In this document: positions 54,173-62,900 of the stretch, in pieces | Layout of the letters: each line of letters begins with the position of its first letter | Numbering within the stretch: position 1 is the first letter of the stretch | Origin: Aquimonas sp. | Lineage (GTDB): Bacteria > Pseudomonadota > Gammaproteobacteria > Xanthomonadales > Xanthomonadaceae | Assembly (NCBI GenBank): GCA_022241605.1 | Contig: JAKOMQ010000002.1 | Location: forward strand, 62,001 to 126,000 | Length of the DNA: 64,000 nucleotides | Reading direction: 5' to 3' | Position numbers and translations under genes: made by a program | Notes under the pieces: model-generated | What the model saw: only the letters and a program-made list of their open reading frames with translations | Databases searched by the model: none | Told to the model about the DNA's origin: nothing

Positions 54173-55287
54173 GGCTGCGCCTCCAGCCACTCGACCACGC
54201 GAACCTGCTCACCCACGGCCATTTCCAGCGGGCTCGTGGCCAGCACTACCTCTCCTGCGGCCAAGCCGGAACGGATCTCGCGCCAGTCACCGCGCACCAC
54301 GCCCAGCTCAACCTCGCGCCGTTCCAGCCGCTGCGCCTCGTTGATCCGCATGACATGCGCGGAGCCGCTGAGACCCACCGCCCCGGCCGGCACTGCCAAG
54401 GCTTCAGCACGCACGTCCACGAGCAGGCTGGCGCGAGCGAGATAACCCGGGCGTACTCCAGCCGCGAAGGCCTGAGGAAGCTCGATCTCCACCATGACAA
54501 GTCGACTGGCCGCATCGGCGGTCGGCGCGATCCGACGGATCCGCGCGTCGAGCGGCTCGGCGCCGGGCAGGGCATCCACCCGCACCGGCACCGGGTCACC
54601 GGCCGCCAGCCCGGCGGCGTCCAGCTCGGAGATGCCCACCCGCAGCACCAGCCGATCGAGGTCGGCCAGCTCGAAGGCCGGCGCCAGCCGCCCGATCGAG
54701 GCGCCGGGTTCGATCATGCGGCGGATCACATAGCCCTCCAGCGGCGCTTCGATGCGGCCCGACTCCACCCGCGTGCGCCACAGCTGCACCGTGCTGGCGG
54801 CAACCTCCTGCGCCGACTGCGCGCTGATCACCGCCGCCGCATCCACGAAGCCGCGCTCTCGCAGGGTCAGCAGGCGGTCCAGCTGCGACTGCGCCTCGCG
54901 CAGCCCGGCCTGTGCGCGGGCCAGCTCGGCGCTCTGCTCGCGCACGTCGATGCGCGCCAGCAGCTGGCCGGCCACCACGCGATCCCCTTCCTCGACCCGG
55001 ACCTCGTCAAGCACGCCGTCCGTGCGCGCCGCCAGCGCCACCACCTGCAGCGGAGCCACCGTGCCAGCCACGTCGACGCGACGCTCCAGCGTGCGCGGCT
55101 CCACCCGGTAGCCGCGCACCGGCAGGCCCGAGCGCTCGGCGCTGTTGGAGGCGCGCACGGCGGCAGGCGCGGCCTCGGGTTCGGGCCCACGAGAGCACGC
55201 GGTGCCGAGCAGCAAGGCCAACAGCACCCCGCCCGCAGCGCAGGCGCGCAGCGGGGCACTCGATCTTTCATTCGTCAGAAATTTCAT
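54169..55287 (-). CDS. RND efflux periplasmic adaptor (membrane fusion lipoprotein)
   Basis: Links the RND pump at 50978-54172 to an outer-membrane channel. The 372-residue protein is a predicted lipoprotein (LLLGTACS, lipid Cys31). It shows the barrel-sandwich/lipoyl halves (VVALAARTDGVLDEVRVEEGDRV and GRIEAPLEGYVIRRMIEPGASI), a coiled-coil hairpin between them (about 115-165), a beta-barrel domain and a membrane-proximal domain ending VVEWLEAQP. The start at 55287 (MKFLTNE) gives the better signal; eight more codons upstream are in frame. The gene is first in a two-gene operon with the permease. Confidence 0.9.
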   Translation of the reverse strand: MKFLTNERSSAPLRACAAGGVLLALLLGTACSRGPEPEAAPAAVRASNSAERSGLPVRGYRVEPRTLERRVDVAGTVAPLQVVALAARTDGVLDEVRVEEGDRVVAGQLLARIDVREQSAELARAQAGLREAQSQLDRLLTLRERGFVDAAAVISAQSAQEVAASTVQLWRTRVESGRIEAPLEGYVIRRMIEPGASIGRLAPAFELADLDRLVLRVGISELDAAGLAAGDPVPVRVDALPGAEPLDARIRRIAPTADAASRLVMVEIELPQAFAAGVRPGYLARASLLVDVRAEALAVPAGAVGLSGSAHVMRINEAQRLERREVELGVVRGDWREIRSGLAAGEVVLATSPLEMAVGEQVRVVEWLEAQP

Positions 55288-55446
55288 CTGGCCACCATAG
55301 GCCGCGCCCATGGCAAGCGGATGTGCGAGAGGCCACGGCAGCCTGTGACCCAGTGCCGCGACTGAGCCCTCATCCGCGGAACAATGCGTCGCGCCCGCGA
55401 CAACAGCGGATCAACAACGGGCCCGCCGCCCCGCGCCGTTCCACGC

Positions 55447-55475
55447 AAATCCCGAATCCCAACTCCCGAATCCCG
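55447..55475. repeat. Short AATCCCG-type repeat, related to the element at 40.2 kb
   Basis: Three to four tandem units of the form AATCCCG/AATCCCA, the same unit type as the arms of the repeat at 40231-40347, here without a matching inverted arm nearby. It lies directly beside the hairpin overlapping the nfuA stop. Confidence 0.55.
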
Positions 55476-55505
55476 CTTCGCCTGAGCCAACAGGCTCAGG
55501 CGAAG
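55476..55505 (-). terminator. Perfect 13-bp hairpin containing the nfuA stop codon
   Basis: Bases 55476-55488 and 55493-55505 are exact reverse complements with a four-base loop. On the minus strand the 5' arm holds the last two sense codons and the TGA of nfuA. No T-run follows; the exit leads into the AATCCCG repeat. It may act as a terminator, as a block to 3' exonucleases, or may be the edge of the repeat element. Confidence 0.6.
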
Positions 55506-56077
55506 TAAGGCGTCTCGCCCTTGGCGTGATCGGTGGCGTCGCGCACGGCAGTGATCTCCGGCACGCGCTGCAGCAGGGTCTTCTCGACGCCGTGCTTCAG
55601 GGTCACATCGACCTGCCGGCAGCCCTGGCAGCCGCCGCCAAACCGCAGCACCACCACGCCCTCGGCGGTGATCTGTTCCAGCGTTACCCGGCCACCGTGG
55701 CTGGCCACGCCCGGGTTGATCTCGGTGTCGATCACGTGCTGCACGCGCTCGACCAGGCTGGCGCTGGCGCCCGGCGGCACGCCCTTGATGCGTGGCGCGC
55801 GCACGGTGAGCTGGCCGCCGGTGGCGTTCTGCTCGAAGTCGATTTCGGCGTCGGTGAAGTATTCCGCCCCGGCAGCGTCCACGTACAAGGTGAAGCCCTC
55901 GCACTCCAGCGCCCACTCGTCGCCCTTCAGGTCGACCTGCTCGCAGAACTCCAGGCGGGCATCGGCCGATGGCGTGCCGGGGCGCACCGCGCTCAGGCGG
56001 ATGCCAACGATGTCGCCGCCCTGCTGGCGGATGAGATGGTCGAAGTACTGCTGGGCACTGCTGCTGATCTGGAGCAT
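55496..56077 (-). CDS. nfuA: Fe-S biogenesis protein NfuA
   Basis: Carrier that delivers 4Fe-4S clusters to client proteins, important under oxidative stress or iron shortage. The 193-residue protein (E. coli 191) has the degenerate A-type N-terminal domain, where cluster cysteines are missing, followed by the Nfu domain with the CxxC motif GGGCQGCRQVD (Cys150, Cys153). The start at 56077 (MLQISSSAQQYF) matches family N-termini; the longer frame upstream overlaps the divergent phhB promoter region. The stop codon is inside a 13-bp hairpin. Confidence 0.95.
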   Translation of the reverse strand: MLQISSSAQQYFDHLIRQQGGDIVGIRLSAVRPGTPSADARLEFCEQVDLKGDEWALECEGFTLYVDAAGAEYFTDAEIDFEQNATGGQLTVRAPRIKGVPPGASASLVERVQHVIDTEINPGVASHGGRVTLEQITAEGVVVLRFGGGCQGCRQVDVTLKHGVEKTLLQRVPEITAVRDATDHAKGETPYFA

Positions 56078-56205
56078 GGACGAGGCCTGGGGAAAACCGG
56101 ACCAAAATGGTACAGCATCGAGTGCAGGCGGACGGGAGCACGGCTCGCGGTGGCTATACTCGGGGCCCGCTGTCGCCCCCCCCTGTCGACCCCCAGGAGC
56201 CCGCC

Positions 56206-56574
56206 ATGAGCACGCCGAACCCCGCCGCATCCGGCCTCGCCAACCTCGCCGCCCAGCGCTGCGCGCCCCTCCGCGGCGCAGAGCACCTGCTGCCCGCCGC
56301 GCAGGCGCTGTCCGCACTCCAGGTCCTGCCGGGCTGGAGTCTGGTCGAGGACGGACAGGCGCTCAGCAAGACCTTTCGCTTCAGCGACTACTACCGCACC
56401 CTCGCCTTTGTGAACGCGCTGGCCTACATCGCCCACAGCGAGGATCACCACCCCGACCTGTCGGTGCACTACGACCGCTGCGTCGTGCGCTTCTCCACCC
56501 ACGACGTCGGCGGCCTGTCCCAGAACGACTTGATCTGCGCGGCCAAGGCAGAGAGCCTGCTCGGCGCCGGTTGA
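56206..56574 (+). CDS. phhB: Pterin-4-alpha-carbinolamine dehydratase
   Basis: Recycles tetrahydrobiopterin-type cofactor by dehydrating 4a-hydroxypterin, usually in support of phenylalanine hydroxylase. The 122-residue protein has the active-site motif EDHHPDL (HHP at 81-83), the following STHDVGGLSQND and the core GWSLVEDGQALSKTFRFSDY. AGGAG precedes the ATG at 56206 by six bases. The hydroxylase gene phhA is not in the window. It is divergent from nfuA and followed after 104 bases by the CPBP-like gene. Confidence 0.93.
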   Translation: MSTPNPAASGLANLAAQRCAPLRGAEHLLPAAQALSALQVLPGWSLVEDGQALSKTFRFSDYYRTLAFVNALAYIAHSEDHHPDLSVHYDRCVVRFSTHDVGGLSQNDLICAAKAESLLGAG

Positions 56575-56678
56575 TCGACGTGTCCACGCCGCACGCCCAC
56601 CCAGGCCCTGCACGGTCGGCAACAGGCGAGCAGCGCAAGCAGCCTGTCCAGTGCGGGCTCGCAGACGGACCTTGACCC

Positions 56679-58109
56679 ATGGGCGACCGCCGGCTGCGCG
56701 GTGTTTGGGTGCAGCGGCTGGATTCGCTGCTGTGGCTGGCGCTTGGCCTCGCGCTGCTGGCCACCCTCGGATCCGCGGCCCAGCTTGAGGCGCAGGCGCG
56801 TGCCGAACTGCGCCTGTTCGCGGCGGGTCAGTCTCCCTACGCCTGGCGCTTTGCCGATCCGAACGCGCTGGTCGGCCCCCCGCTCGCGGCGACCGTGCTG
56901 TCTCGCAGCGAGACCAGCGGACTGCAGCTGCAGCTGCCGCAGGGCCATGCCAACCTCGGGCTGCGCCTGTCGGGCAGGCGCGTCGACCGCGCGGCGGCTC
57001 CGGAGCTGCGACTGCGGCTGCACAGCGAGCAGCCGCTGCGCTGGCGACTGGCGGCCGCCTCGGATCTGCGTCCGGACGTGCCGGCCGGGCCATGGCAATC
57101 GTGGCGCCCCGAAGACAAGGACCGGCCCAGCCAGTACCTGCTGGCCGAGCTGCTGCCGCCGCTGGACGCCGACCCCATCCAGCTTCGCCTGCAGATCGAG
57201 GCCGGGCGCGGTCAGCAGGTGAAGCTGCAGTCACTGAGCCTGCATCCGCGTGCCTGCGGCGATCAGGGCTGCCTGCCTCCGCAGCTGCAGCTGGACTGGC
57301 GGCGCCCACCCGCCAGCCTGCTCGCCCAGCGCGACGCCCTGTCGCAGCAACAACCGCTACCGCGGGTGGGCAGCACGGCTCCGGGCTGGGCAGTGTGGAT
57401 CGCCGAGCAGATTCGGGGCCTGGGCGTGATCGCCGCGCTCGCGGCCGGCGCGCTGTGGGTGCTCGCGGCCCTCGCCCTGCGGCGGCAGCGCTGCGCTGGT
57501 CGTCGGGCCGGGCTGGCGCTGTTGCTCGGCGCGGGCCTGCCGATGCTTCTGCTGGCCTTCGGGCTGCCGCGATTTCCGCCGGCCGCAGCCGACGCCGCGC
57601 TGATCGCGCTGTGGCTGATTGCTGTGCTGATACTGCGGCCTCGGGCGGCGCCGGTCGCCGCCGGACACGCGCGAACCGCCTGGATCGAAGCCGGGCTGTT
57701 GAGCGTGGCCGGAGTGGCATTCCTCGTCGCCATCGCCATGGCGACCGGTGGCCGGTCGCTGGACACCCCCGACGGCGAGCGGCTGCTGCGCTATCTGGGC
57801 TGGGTGGCGCTGCAGCAGCTGTGGCTGGCGCGCTTCGTGCTGCCGCATCTGCAGTCGCTGGGTATCCAGCGCGCCCTGCCGCTGTGGGCCGGCCTGCTGT
57901 TCTGCGGCCTGCACCTGCCCAACGATGGACTGATGCTGCTGACCTTTGCTGGCGGTAGCGCCTGGGCCTGGCTGGCACTGCGCCACGGCCGCCTGCTGCC
58001 GCAGCTCGCCTCGCACGCCGCGCTCGGCCTGGCCGCGATGGTGCTGCTGCCGCCCGGTCTGCTGCGCTCGCTGGAGGTCGGCGGGCGCTTCGTGTTCGCG
58101 CCGCTGTAG
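56679..58109 (+). CDS. CPBP/Rce1-like membrane protein with altered active site
   Basis: A 476-residue protein with an N-terminal membrane helix (about 15-33), a ~200-residue periplasmic domain with two cysteines (RACGDQGC, 192-199), and six or more helices from 240 to 460. The last helices resemble the CPBP intramembrane-protease fold: LLFCGLHLPN (FxxxH, His412) and QLASHAALG (His446) are present, but where the family has a catalytic Glu-Glu this protein has Gln379-Gln380 (VALQQLWLARF). It is therefore either an inactive relative or a separate family. The CPBP assignment rests on these spaced motifs only. It lies after phhB and ends two bases before the inverted-repeat element at 58112. Confidence 0.6.
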   Translation: MGDRRLRGVWVQRLDSLLWLALGLALLATLGSAAQLEAQARAELRLFAAGQSPYAWRFADPNALVGPPLAATVLSRSETSGLQLQLPQGHANLGLRLSGRRVDRAAAPELRLRLHSEQPLRWRLAAASDLRPDVPAGPWQSWRPEDKDRPSQYLLAELLPPLDADPIQLRLQIEAGRGQQVKLQSLSLHPRACGDQGCLPPQLQLDWRRPPASLLAQRDALSQQQPLPRVGSTAPGWAVWIAEQIRGLGVIAALAAGALWVLAALALRRQRCAGRRAGLALLLGAGLPMLLLAFGLPRFPPAAADAALIALWLIAVLILRPRAAPVAAGHARTAWIEAGLLSVAGVAFLVAIAMATGGRSLDTPDGERLLRYLGWVALQQLWLARFVLPHLQSLGIQRALPLWAGLLFCGLHLPNDGLMLLTFAGGSAWAWLALRHGRLLPQLASHAALGLAAMVLLPPGLLRSLEVGGRFVFAPL

Positions 58110-58111
58110 TT

Positions 58112-58278
58112 GCTAGTGCAGTGATTCGCACTTGAGCGAACGTATCCGCAGCGTCCTTGAGCGGCTGTCAGCGCTCCTCTTCCTCGCCATAGCGCTGCCA
58201 TGACTCGTCGTCGCGCCTTGCCAGCCACACAGACCTGCTCGCAGCTACTGTCCGCCAAGTACGAATCACTACACTAGC
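58112..58278. mobile_element. MITE-like element with 23-bp terminal inverted repeats
   Basis: Bases 58112-58134 and 58256-58278 are inverted copies matching at 21 of 23 positions, and a weaker match continues about ten bases inward. The 121-base interior has no coding frame of note. The element fills the gap between convergent genes and its right end contains the TAG stop of rluC. No target-site duplication was identified. It may be a small non-autonomous transposon remnant or a long bidirectional terminator stem. Confidence 0.6.
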
Positions 58279-59263
58279 CTCTGAGCGCATCCAGCACGGC
58301 CTTCAGCTCGGCCGGCAGCGGCGCGCTTAGCGCATAGGGCTCGGTGCCGTCCTTGAGCGCGAACTTCAGGCTGGCCGCATGCAGGAACAGGCGCTTCAGG
58401 CCCACCGCCTTGAGCGCCTTGTTGGCCTCGCGCTCGCCGTACTTTTCGTCGGCGGCGACCGGGTGGCCGCTGTGCTGGGCGTGCACCCGGATCTGATGGG
58501 TGCGCCCGGTATCGATGCGCACCTCGGTGTAGCTGTGGCCGCCGTGCAGGCCGAGCCGGCGGAAGTGGCTAAGTGAAGCCTTGCCGTCCACCGGATCGAC
58601 CCGAACCATGCGCTCGCCGCCGTGAAGCTCGAACTTTCGCAGCGGGGCATTCACGCTGAAGGGCTTGGGTCCGATGTCGCCCACCAGCAGGGTCAGATAG
58701 CGCTTCTCCAGCCTGCCCTCGCGGATCAGACGCTGCAGTTCGGTCAGCGCCGAGCGTTTCTTGGCCACCACCAGCAGGCCGGAGGTGTCGCGATCCAGCC
58801 GGTGCACCAGTTCCAGCGGCTCGCCCGGTCGCAGCTGGCGCAGCAGTTCGATGGCGCCAAAGCTGATGCCGCTGCCGCCGTGGGTAGCGATGCCGCTGGG
58901 CTTGTCCAGCGCAAGCAGGGCGCGGTCCTCGAAAACGATCGCCTCGCGGATGCGCTCAAGCTGGCTGCGTGGCGCCTCCTGCGGAGCCTCTCTCTCGGCG
59001 AGCCGAACCGGTGGAATGCGGACTGTCTCGCCGCCCTGCAGTCGCGTCTCCGGCTTGGCGCGGCCACCGTTCACGCGCACTTCGCCGGTGCGCAGGATGC
59101 GGTAGATCAAGGACCGCGGCGCGCCTTTGAGCTGTCCCAGCAGAAAGTTGTCCAGACGTTGGCCGACACGGTCGGCCGGCACCTGCACTAGGCGCACACT
59201 CGCGACTGCGGCACGGTCGGATCCTTCGTTTGCTGCGGCCGCACCCGGCTTGCTAGACTTCAC
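58274..59263 (-). CDS. rluC: 23S rRNA pseudouridine synthase RluC
   Basis: Converts uridines 955, 2504 and 2580 (E. coli numbering) of 23S rRNA to pseudouridine. The 329-residue protein has an S4 RNA-binding domain (about 34-80, RLDNFLLGQLKGAPRS) and the RluA-family catalytic domain with Asp156 in HRLDRDTSGLL, preceded by DKPSGIATHGG and followed by RIDTGRTHQIRVH. The start is GTG at 59263 with only a weak ribosome site. The gene is divergent from rne, as in E. coli, which supports RluC over RluD. Its stop codon lies inside the inverted-repeat element at 58112-58278. Confidence 0.93.
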   Translation of the reverse strand: MKSSKPGAAAANEGSDRAAVASVRLVQVPADRVGQRLDNFLLGQLKGAPRSLIYRILRTGEVRVNGGRAKPETRLQGGETVRIPPVRLAEREAPQEAPRSQLERIREAIVFEDRALLALDKPSGIATHGGSGISFGAIELLRQLRPGEPLELVHRLDRDTSGLLVVAKKRSALTELQRLIREGRLEKRYLTLLVGDIGPKPFSVNAPLRKFELHGGERMVRVDPVDGKASLSHFRRLGLHGGHSYTEVRIDTGRTHQIRVHAQHSGHPVAADEKYGEREANKALKAVGLKRLFLHAASLKFALKDGTEPYALSAPLPAELKAVLDALRG

Positions 59264-59909
59264 GCGCGATAAGGTCCTGATTTTGCAGCGCCCTTGTCGC
59301 TTTGGGGGCTGTTTCCGTGGAGCATGCGGCTCGCTGAAGCCCGATTGCGGGCAAGGCGCGGGCCAGATGCGGCGCCGCTCAAGGCGGGTCGTACATGGTA
59401 GCGGCTGCGCTGCCCCGCAGATGAATCAGGTTTGGACAGAGATGTGCGCGGCAGGGGGGCGAGGCCCCCCGCGCTGCGCGGAGCCAGGGTTGGCTCCGGT
59501 GCGGAATCGGCGTTGGCCCGGCCCCCTCAAGGGGTCGGGCAGCGCTCGTTTCGAGCAGCTCCAGTGCCGCGTGTGCGCCGCGAAAGCGTGCGCCGCGTGC
59601 CCGGAGCCGCCGGTGGCGGGACGGATCCCGCGCCGGCAGCGGCATTCGTGTGACCCGCGGATGACCGCCGCTTCCCTCGCCTGGCGAGGTTCTGGCGGCG
59701 GTTTCCAAGGGACGGGGGTCGGGCGGGCGTGGCGGGGCTCCCGCTGTGCGCGCCGGCCGGTAAGAACAACGTGTGGCGCTCCCGCGGGCCTTCAATGGTC
59801 CCGGTAACGGTCGCAGCGCTGGTGACTCCGCTTCGGGCGCGCGGCCTTCGCATGCCTTGGCCGGGATTTCCGGCGTTCCCCGCGTGAGCGCGCGAGGAAT
59901 GACAATCCA
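59264..59909 (+). promoter_or_regulatory. Long structured leader between rluC and rne
   Basis: These 646 bases hold no coding frame but several strong stems on the plus strand: about 59446-59474 (six G paired with six C), 59516-59540 (GCCCGGCCCC / GGGGTCGGGC) and 59664-59702 (ACCGCCG / CGGCGGT outer arms enclosing an inner CCTCGCC / GGCGAGG stem across asymmetric internal loops). In E. coli the 361-base rne leader contains hairpins through which RNase E represses its own synthesis; by position and structure this is probably the equivalent. No promoter could be fixed with confidence. The ribosome site before the ATG at 59910 is weak (GAGGAATGACAATCCA). Confidence 0.6.
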
Positions 59910-62900
59910 ATGAAAAGAATGCTGATCAACGCAACCCAGCAGGAGGAGTTGCGCGTCGCCATCGTCGATGGCCAAAGCCTGTACGACATCGACATCGAGC
60001 AGCCTGCCCAGGAACAGAAGAAGTCCAATATCTACAAGGGCCGCATCACCCGGCTCGAGCCTTCCCTGGAAGCTGCCTTCGTCGAGTACGGGGGCGATCG
60101 TCACGGTTTCCTGCCGCTGAAGGAGATCTCACGCGATTACTTCCTGCCCGGCACTGACGCCAGCAAGCACGGCATCAAGGAGCTGCTGAAGGAAGGCCAG
60201 GAGGTGGTCGTCCAGGTCGACAAGGAAGAGCGCGGCAACAAGGGCGCCGCCCTGACCACGTTCATTTCGCTGGCCGGCCGCTACATGGTGCTGATGCCCA
60301 ACAGCCCGCGCGCCGGCGGCGTCTCGCGCCGCATCGAGGGCGAGGACCGCCAGGCCCTGAAAGAGGCCATGGACAAGCTCAATATCCCCGACGACATGGG
60401 GATCATCATCCGCACCGCCGGCGTCGGTCGCGATGCCGAAGAGCTGCAGTGGGATCTCGACTACCTTCTGCAGGTCTGGCGCGCGATCACCGATGCGGCG
60501 CTGGGCAAGCCGGCCGCGTTCCTGATCTATCAGGAGTCACGCCTGATCGTGCGTGCGCTGCGCGACTACCTGCGCAACGACATCGGCGAAATCCTCATCG
60601 ACACCGAGGCCATGTATCAGGAGGCCCGTGACTTCGTCGAGCAGGTGATGCCGCAGAACCTGCGCAAGCTCAAGCATTATCAGGACAGCATTCCGCTGTT
60701 CAACCGCTACCAGATCGAATCGCAGATCGAAAACGCCTACGAGCGGCAGGTGCGCCTGCCCTCCGGCGGCTCGATCGTGATCGACCAGACCGAGGCGCTG
60801 ACCGCGGTCGACGTCAACTCCGCGCGTGCCACCAAAGGCGGCGACATCGAAGAGACCGCTTTCAACACCAACCTGGAGGCGGCCGACGAAGTGGCCCGCC
60901 AGCTGCGCTTGCGCGACCTCGGCGGGCTGGTGGTGGTGGACTTCATCGACATGGAGTCCAGCCGCCACCAGCGCGAGGTGGAAGAACGCCTGAAGAACGC
61001 GCTGAAGCACGATCGCGCGCGCGTGCAGGTCGGCCGGATCTCGCGCTTCGGCCTGCTGGAAATGTCGCGCCAGCGCCTTCGTCCGAGCCTGGGCGAGTCC
61101 AGCCAGCTCGTCTGCCCGCGCTGCCACGGCCACGGCCGCATGCGCAGCGTGGAGTCGCTGAGCCTGTCGATCCTGCGCCTGGTCGAAGAGCAGGCCATGA
61201 AGGACAACACTGCCCAGGTGCTGGTGCAGGCCCCGCACGAAATCGCCAATTTCCTGCTCAACGAGAAACGCCGCGGGCTGCTGGAAGTGGAGCAGCGCCA
61301 CGAGGTGCCGGTCATCATCGTTGCAGACGAGCAGATGGAGACGCCGCACTTCAACGTGCAGCGCCTCCGCGATGGCGAGCTTGCGGAGGAAACCGCCAAG
61401 CCGAGCTACTACCGAACCTCCCCGCGCAAGCAGGAAGTCCACGCACTGACCCGCGCCAACCTCAACATTCCGCCGCCGCCGGCGGTGCGCGCGGTCAAGC
61501 CGGCCACCCCTGCACCCGTGCGTGAAGAGCGCGAGGAGCGCGAGGAAGCACCGGTCGCCCGCGCCGAAGCACCGCGTCAGGTTGCGCCGCAGCAGCGGCC
61601 ATCCGCTCCGGCCGCGCCCGCCGCAGGGGGCTTCTGGGGCAAGCTGAAGACCATCCTCGGCTTCGGCGGCGCCGAGGCAGCCCCGGCCGAGGGCCGGCGC
61701 GAATCGCGTGACGGCAAGCCCAACCGGGACAGCCGCCGCCCGGAGCGCCCCGAGCGAAACGAGGCACGTGGCGAGCGCCAGGACGGTCGCGGTGGACGTG
61801 GCGGCAAGGGCGAGGACCGCAACGAGGGTGGGCGTCGCCGCGAGCGCGGCAACCGCGGTGAGCAGCCCACCAAGGCCGAGCCGCAGCAGCAGCGCCAAGA
61901 GCAGCCGCGCAAACAGGCTGAGGCCGTGGCAAAGGCCGGCGAGCGCACTGAGCGGCCGCAGGAAAAACCACGCGACAAGAACCAGGAACGCCAGCAGGAC
62001 AAGGCCGAACGCCGCGAGCGCACCCCTGCGGGCGCCCAGGCCAAGCCAGCCGAAGCCGTCGATCCCGCCTTGGCAGCAGAGGCCGCTGTGGCGGCAGCGG
62101 CAGCAGCCGCGGCAGCAGCCACCGCGGCCAATGCCGACGCCCCGGCCCTGACCAGCGAAGAAACCGCCGCGGCGGCAGAGGCAGGCGCGGAAGCCAGCGG
62201 TGGCCGTCGCCGTCGCGGTCGTCGTGGTGGCCGGCGCCGTCGTCGCGAAGGCGCGCCCAATGGCAGCGAAGAAGCTCTGGGTCTGGACGAACCCGCCGAG
62301 GGCGAGGACGAGATCAACGAACTCGACCAGGCCACTGACTCCGAGTCCGTGACGGAAACCATCGAGGCCCAGGCCGCGTTTGGCGCCGATGAGGACGCCG
62401 ATGCGGACCTGAGCGTGCAGGCTCCGGAAGCTCCCGCCCGTGGCGAGGCTCCACCCTTCGTGCCTTCTCCGCTGCCACGCAGCGCGCAGGCCGCCGAGGC
62501 GGCAGCCCAATCCCAGGCCGAGAGCGCAGGCGAGCCACGGGATACGTCGCCCCCAGCGCCGCGCGTGCGCGCTCCACGAGCCGCTCGGGCCGCCGCAACG
62601 GCTGTCGCGGGCAGCGCCGAATCCGACGGCGCGGCGCCGCTGGCGCATGAGGCGACGGAAGCCTCCGCCGCACCCGCGGATGCCGGGCCCATGGCAAGCG
62701 CAAACGCCGACACCCCAGCAGCCCCCGCCACGCCGGACGCGCTGCCAGCCCCGGTGCCGGACGCGCCAAGGGTGCCTGCGGAAACAGCCGACAGGCCCAC
62801 CGCGCGCCAGGATCTGGCACAAGCCGAGGCTGACAGCCCGGCTGCGGCTGAGACGGAACTCACGGCCATTGCCAAGGCGCAGGATGCAGAAGCAGGCGCA

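Noticed and set aside
55993-58131. 712-codon minus-strand frame across nfuA, phhB and the CPBP-like gene
   Set aside because: Crosses three supported genes and two intergenic regions; Arg/Ala/Pro-rich with no domain.
59245-59280. Sigma-70 promoter for rne around TTGCTA ... ATAAGG
   Set aside because: The spacing is about 14 bases and both hexamers are poor, so it was not listed as a promoter.
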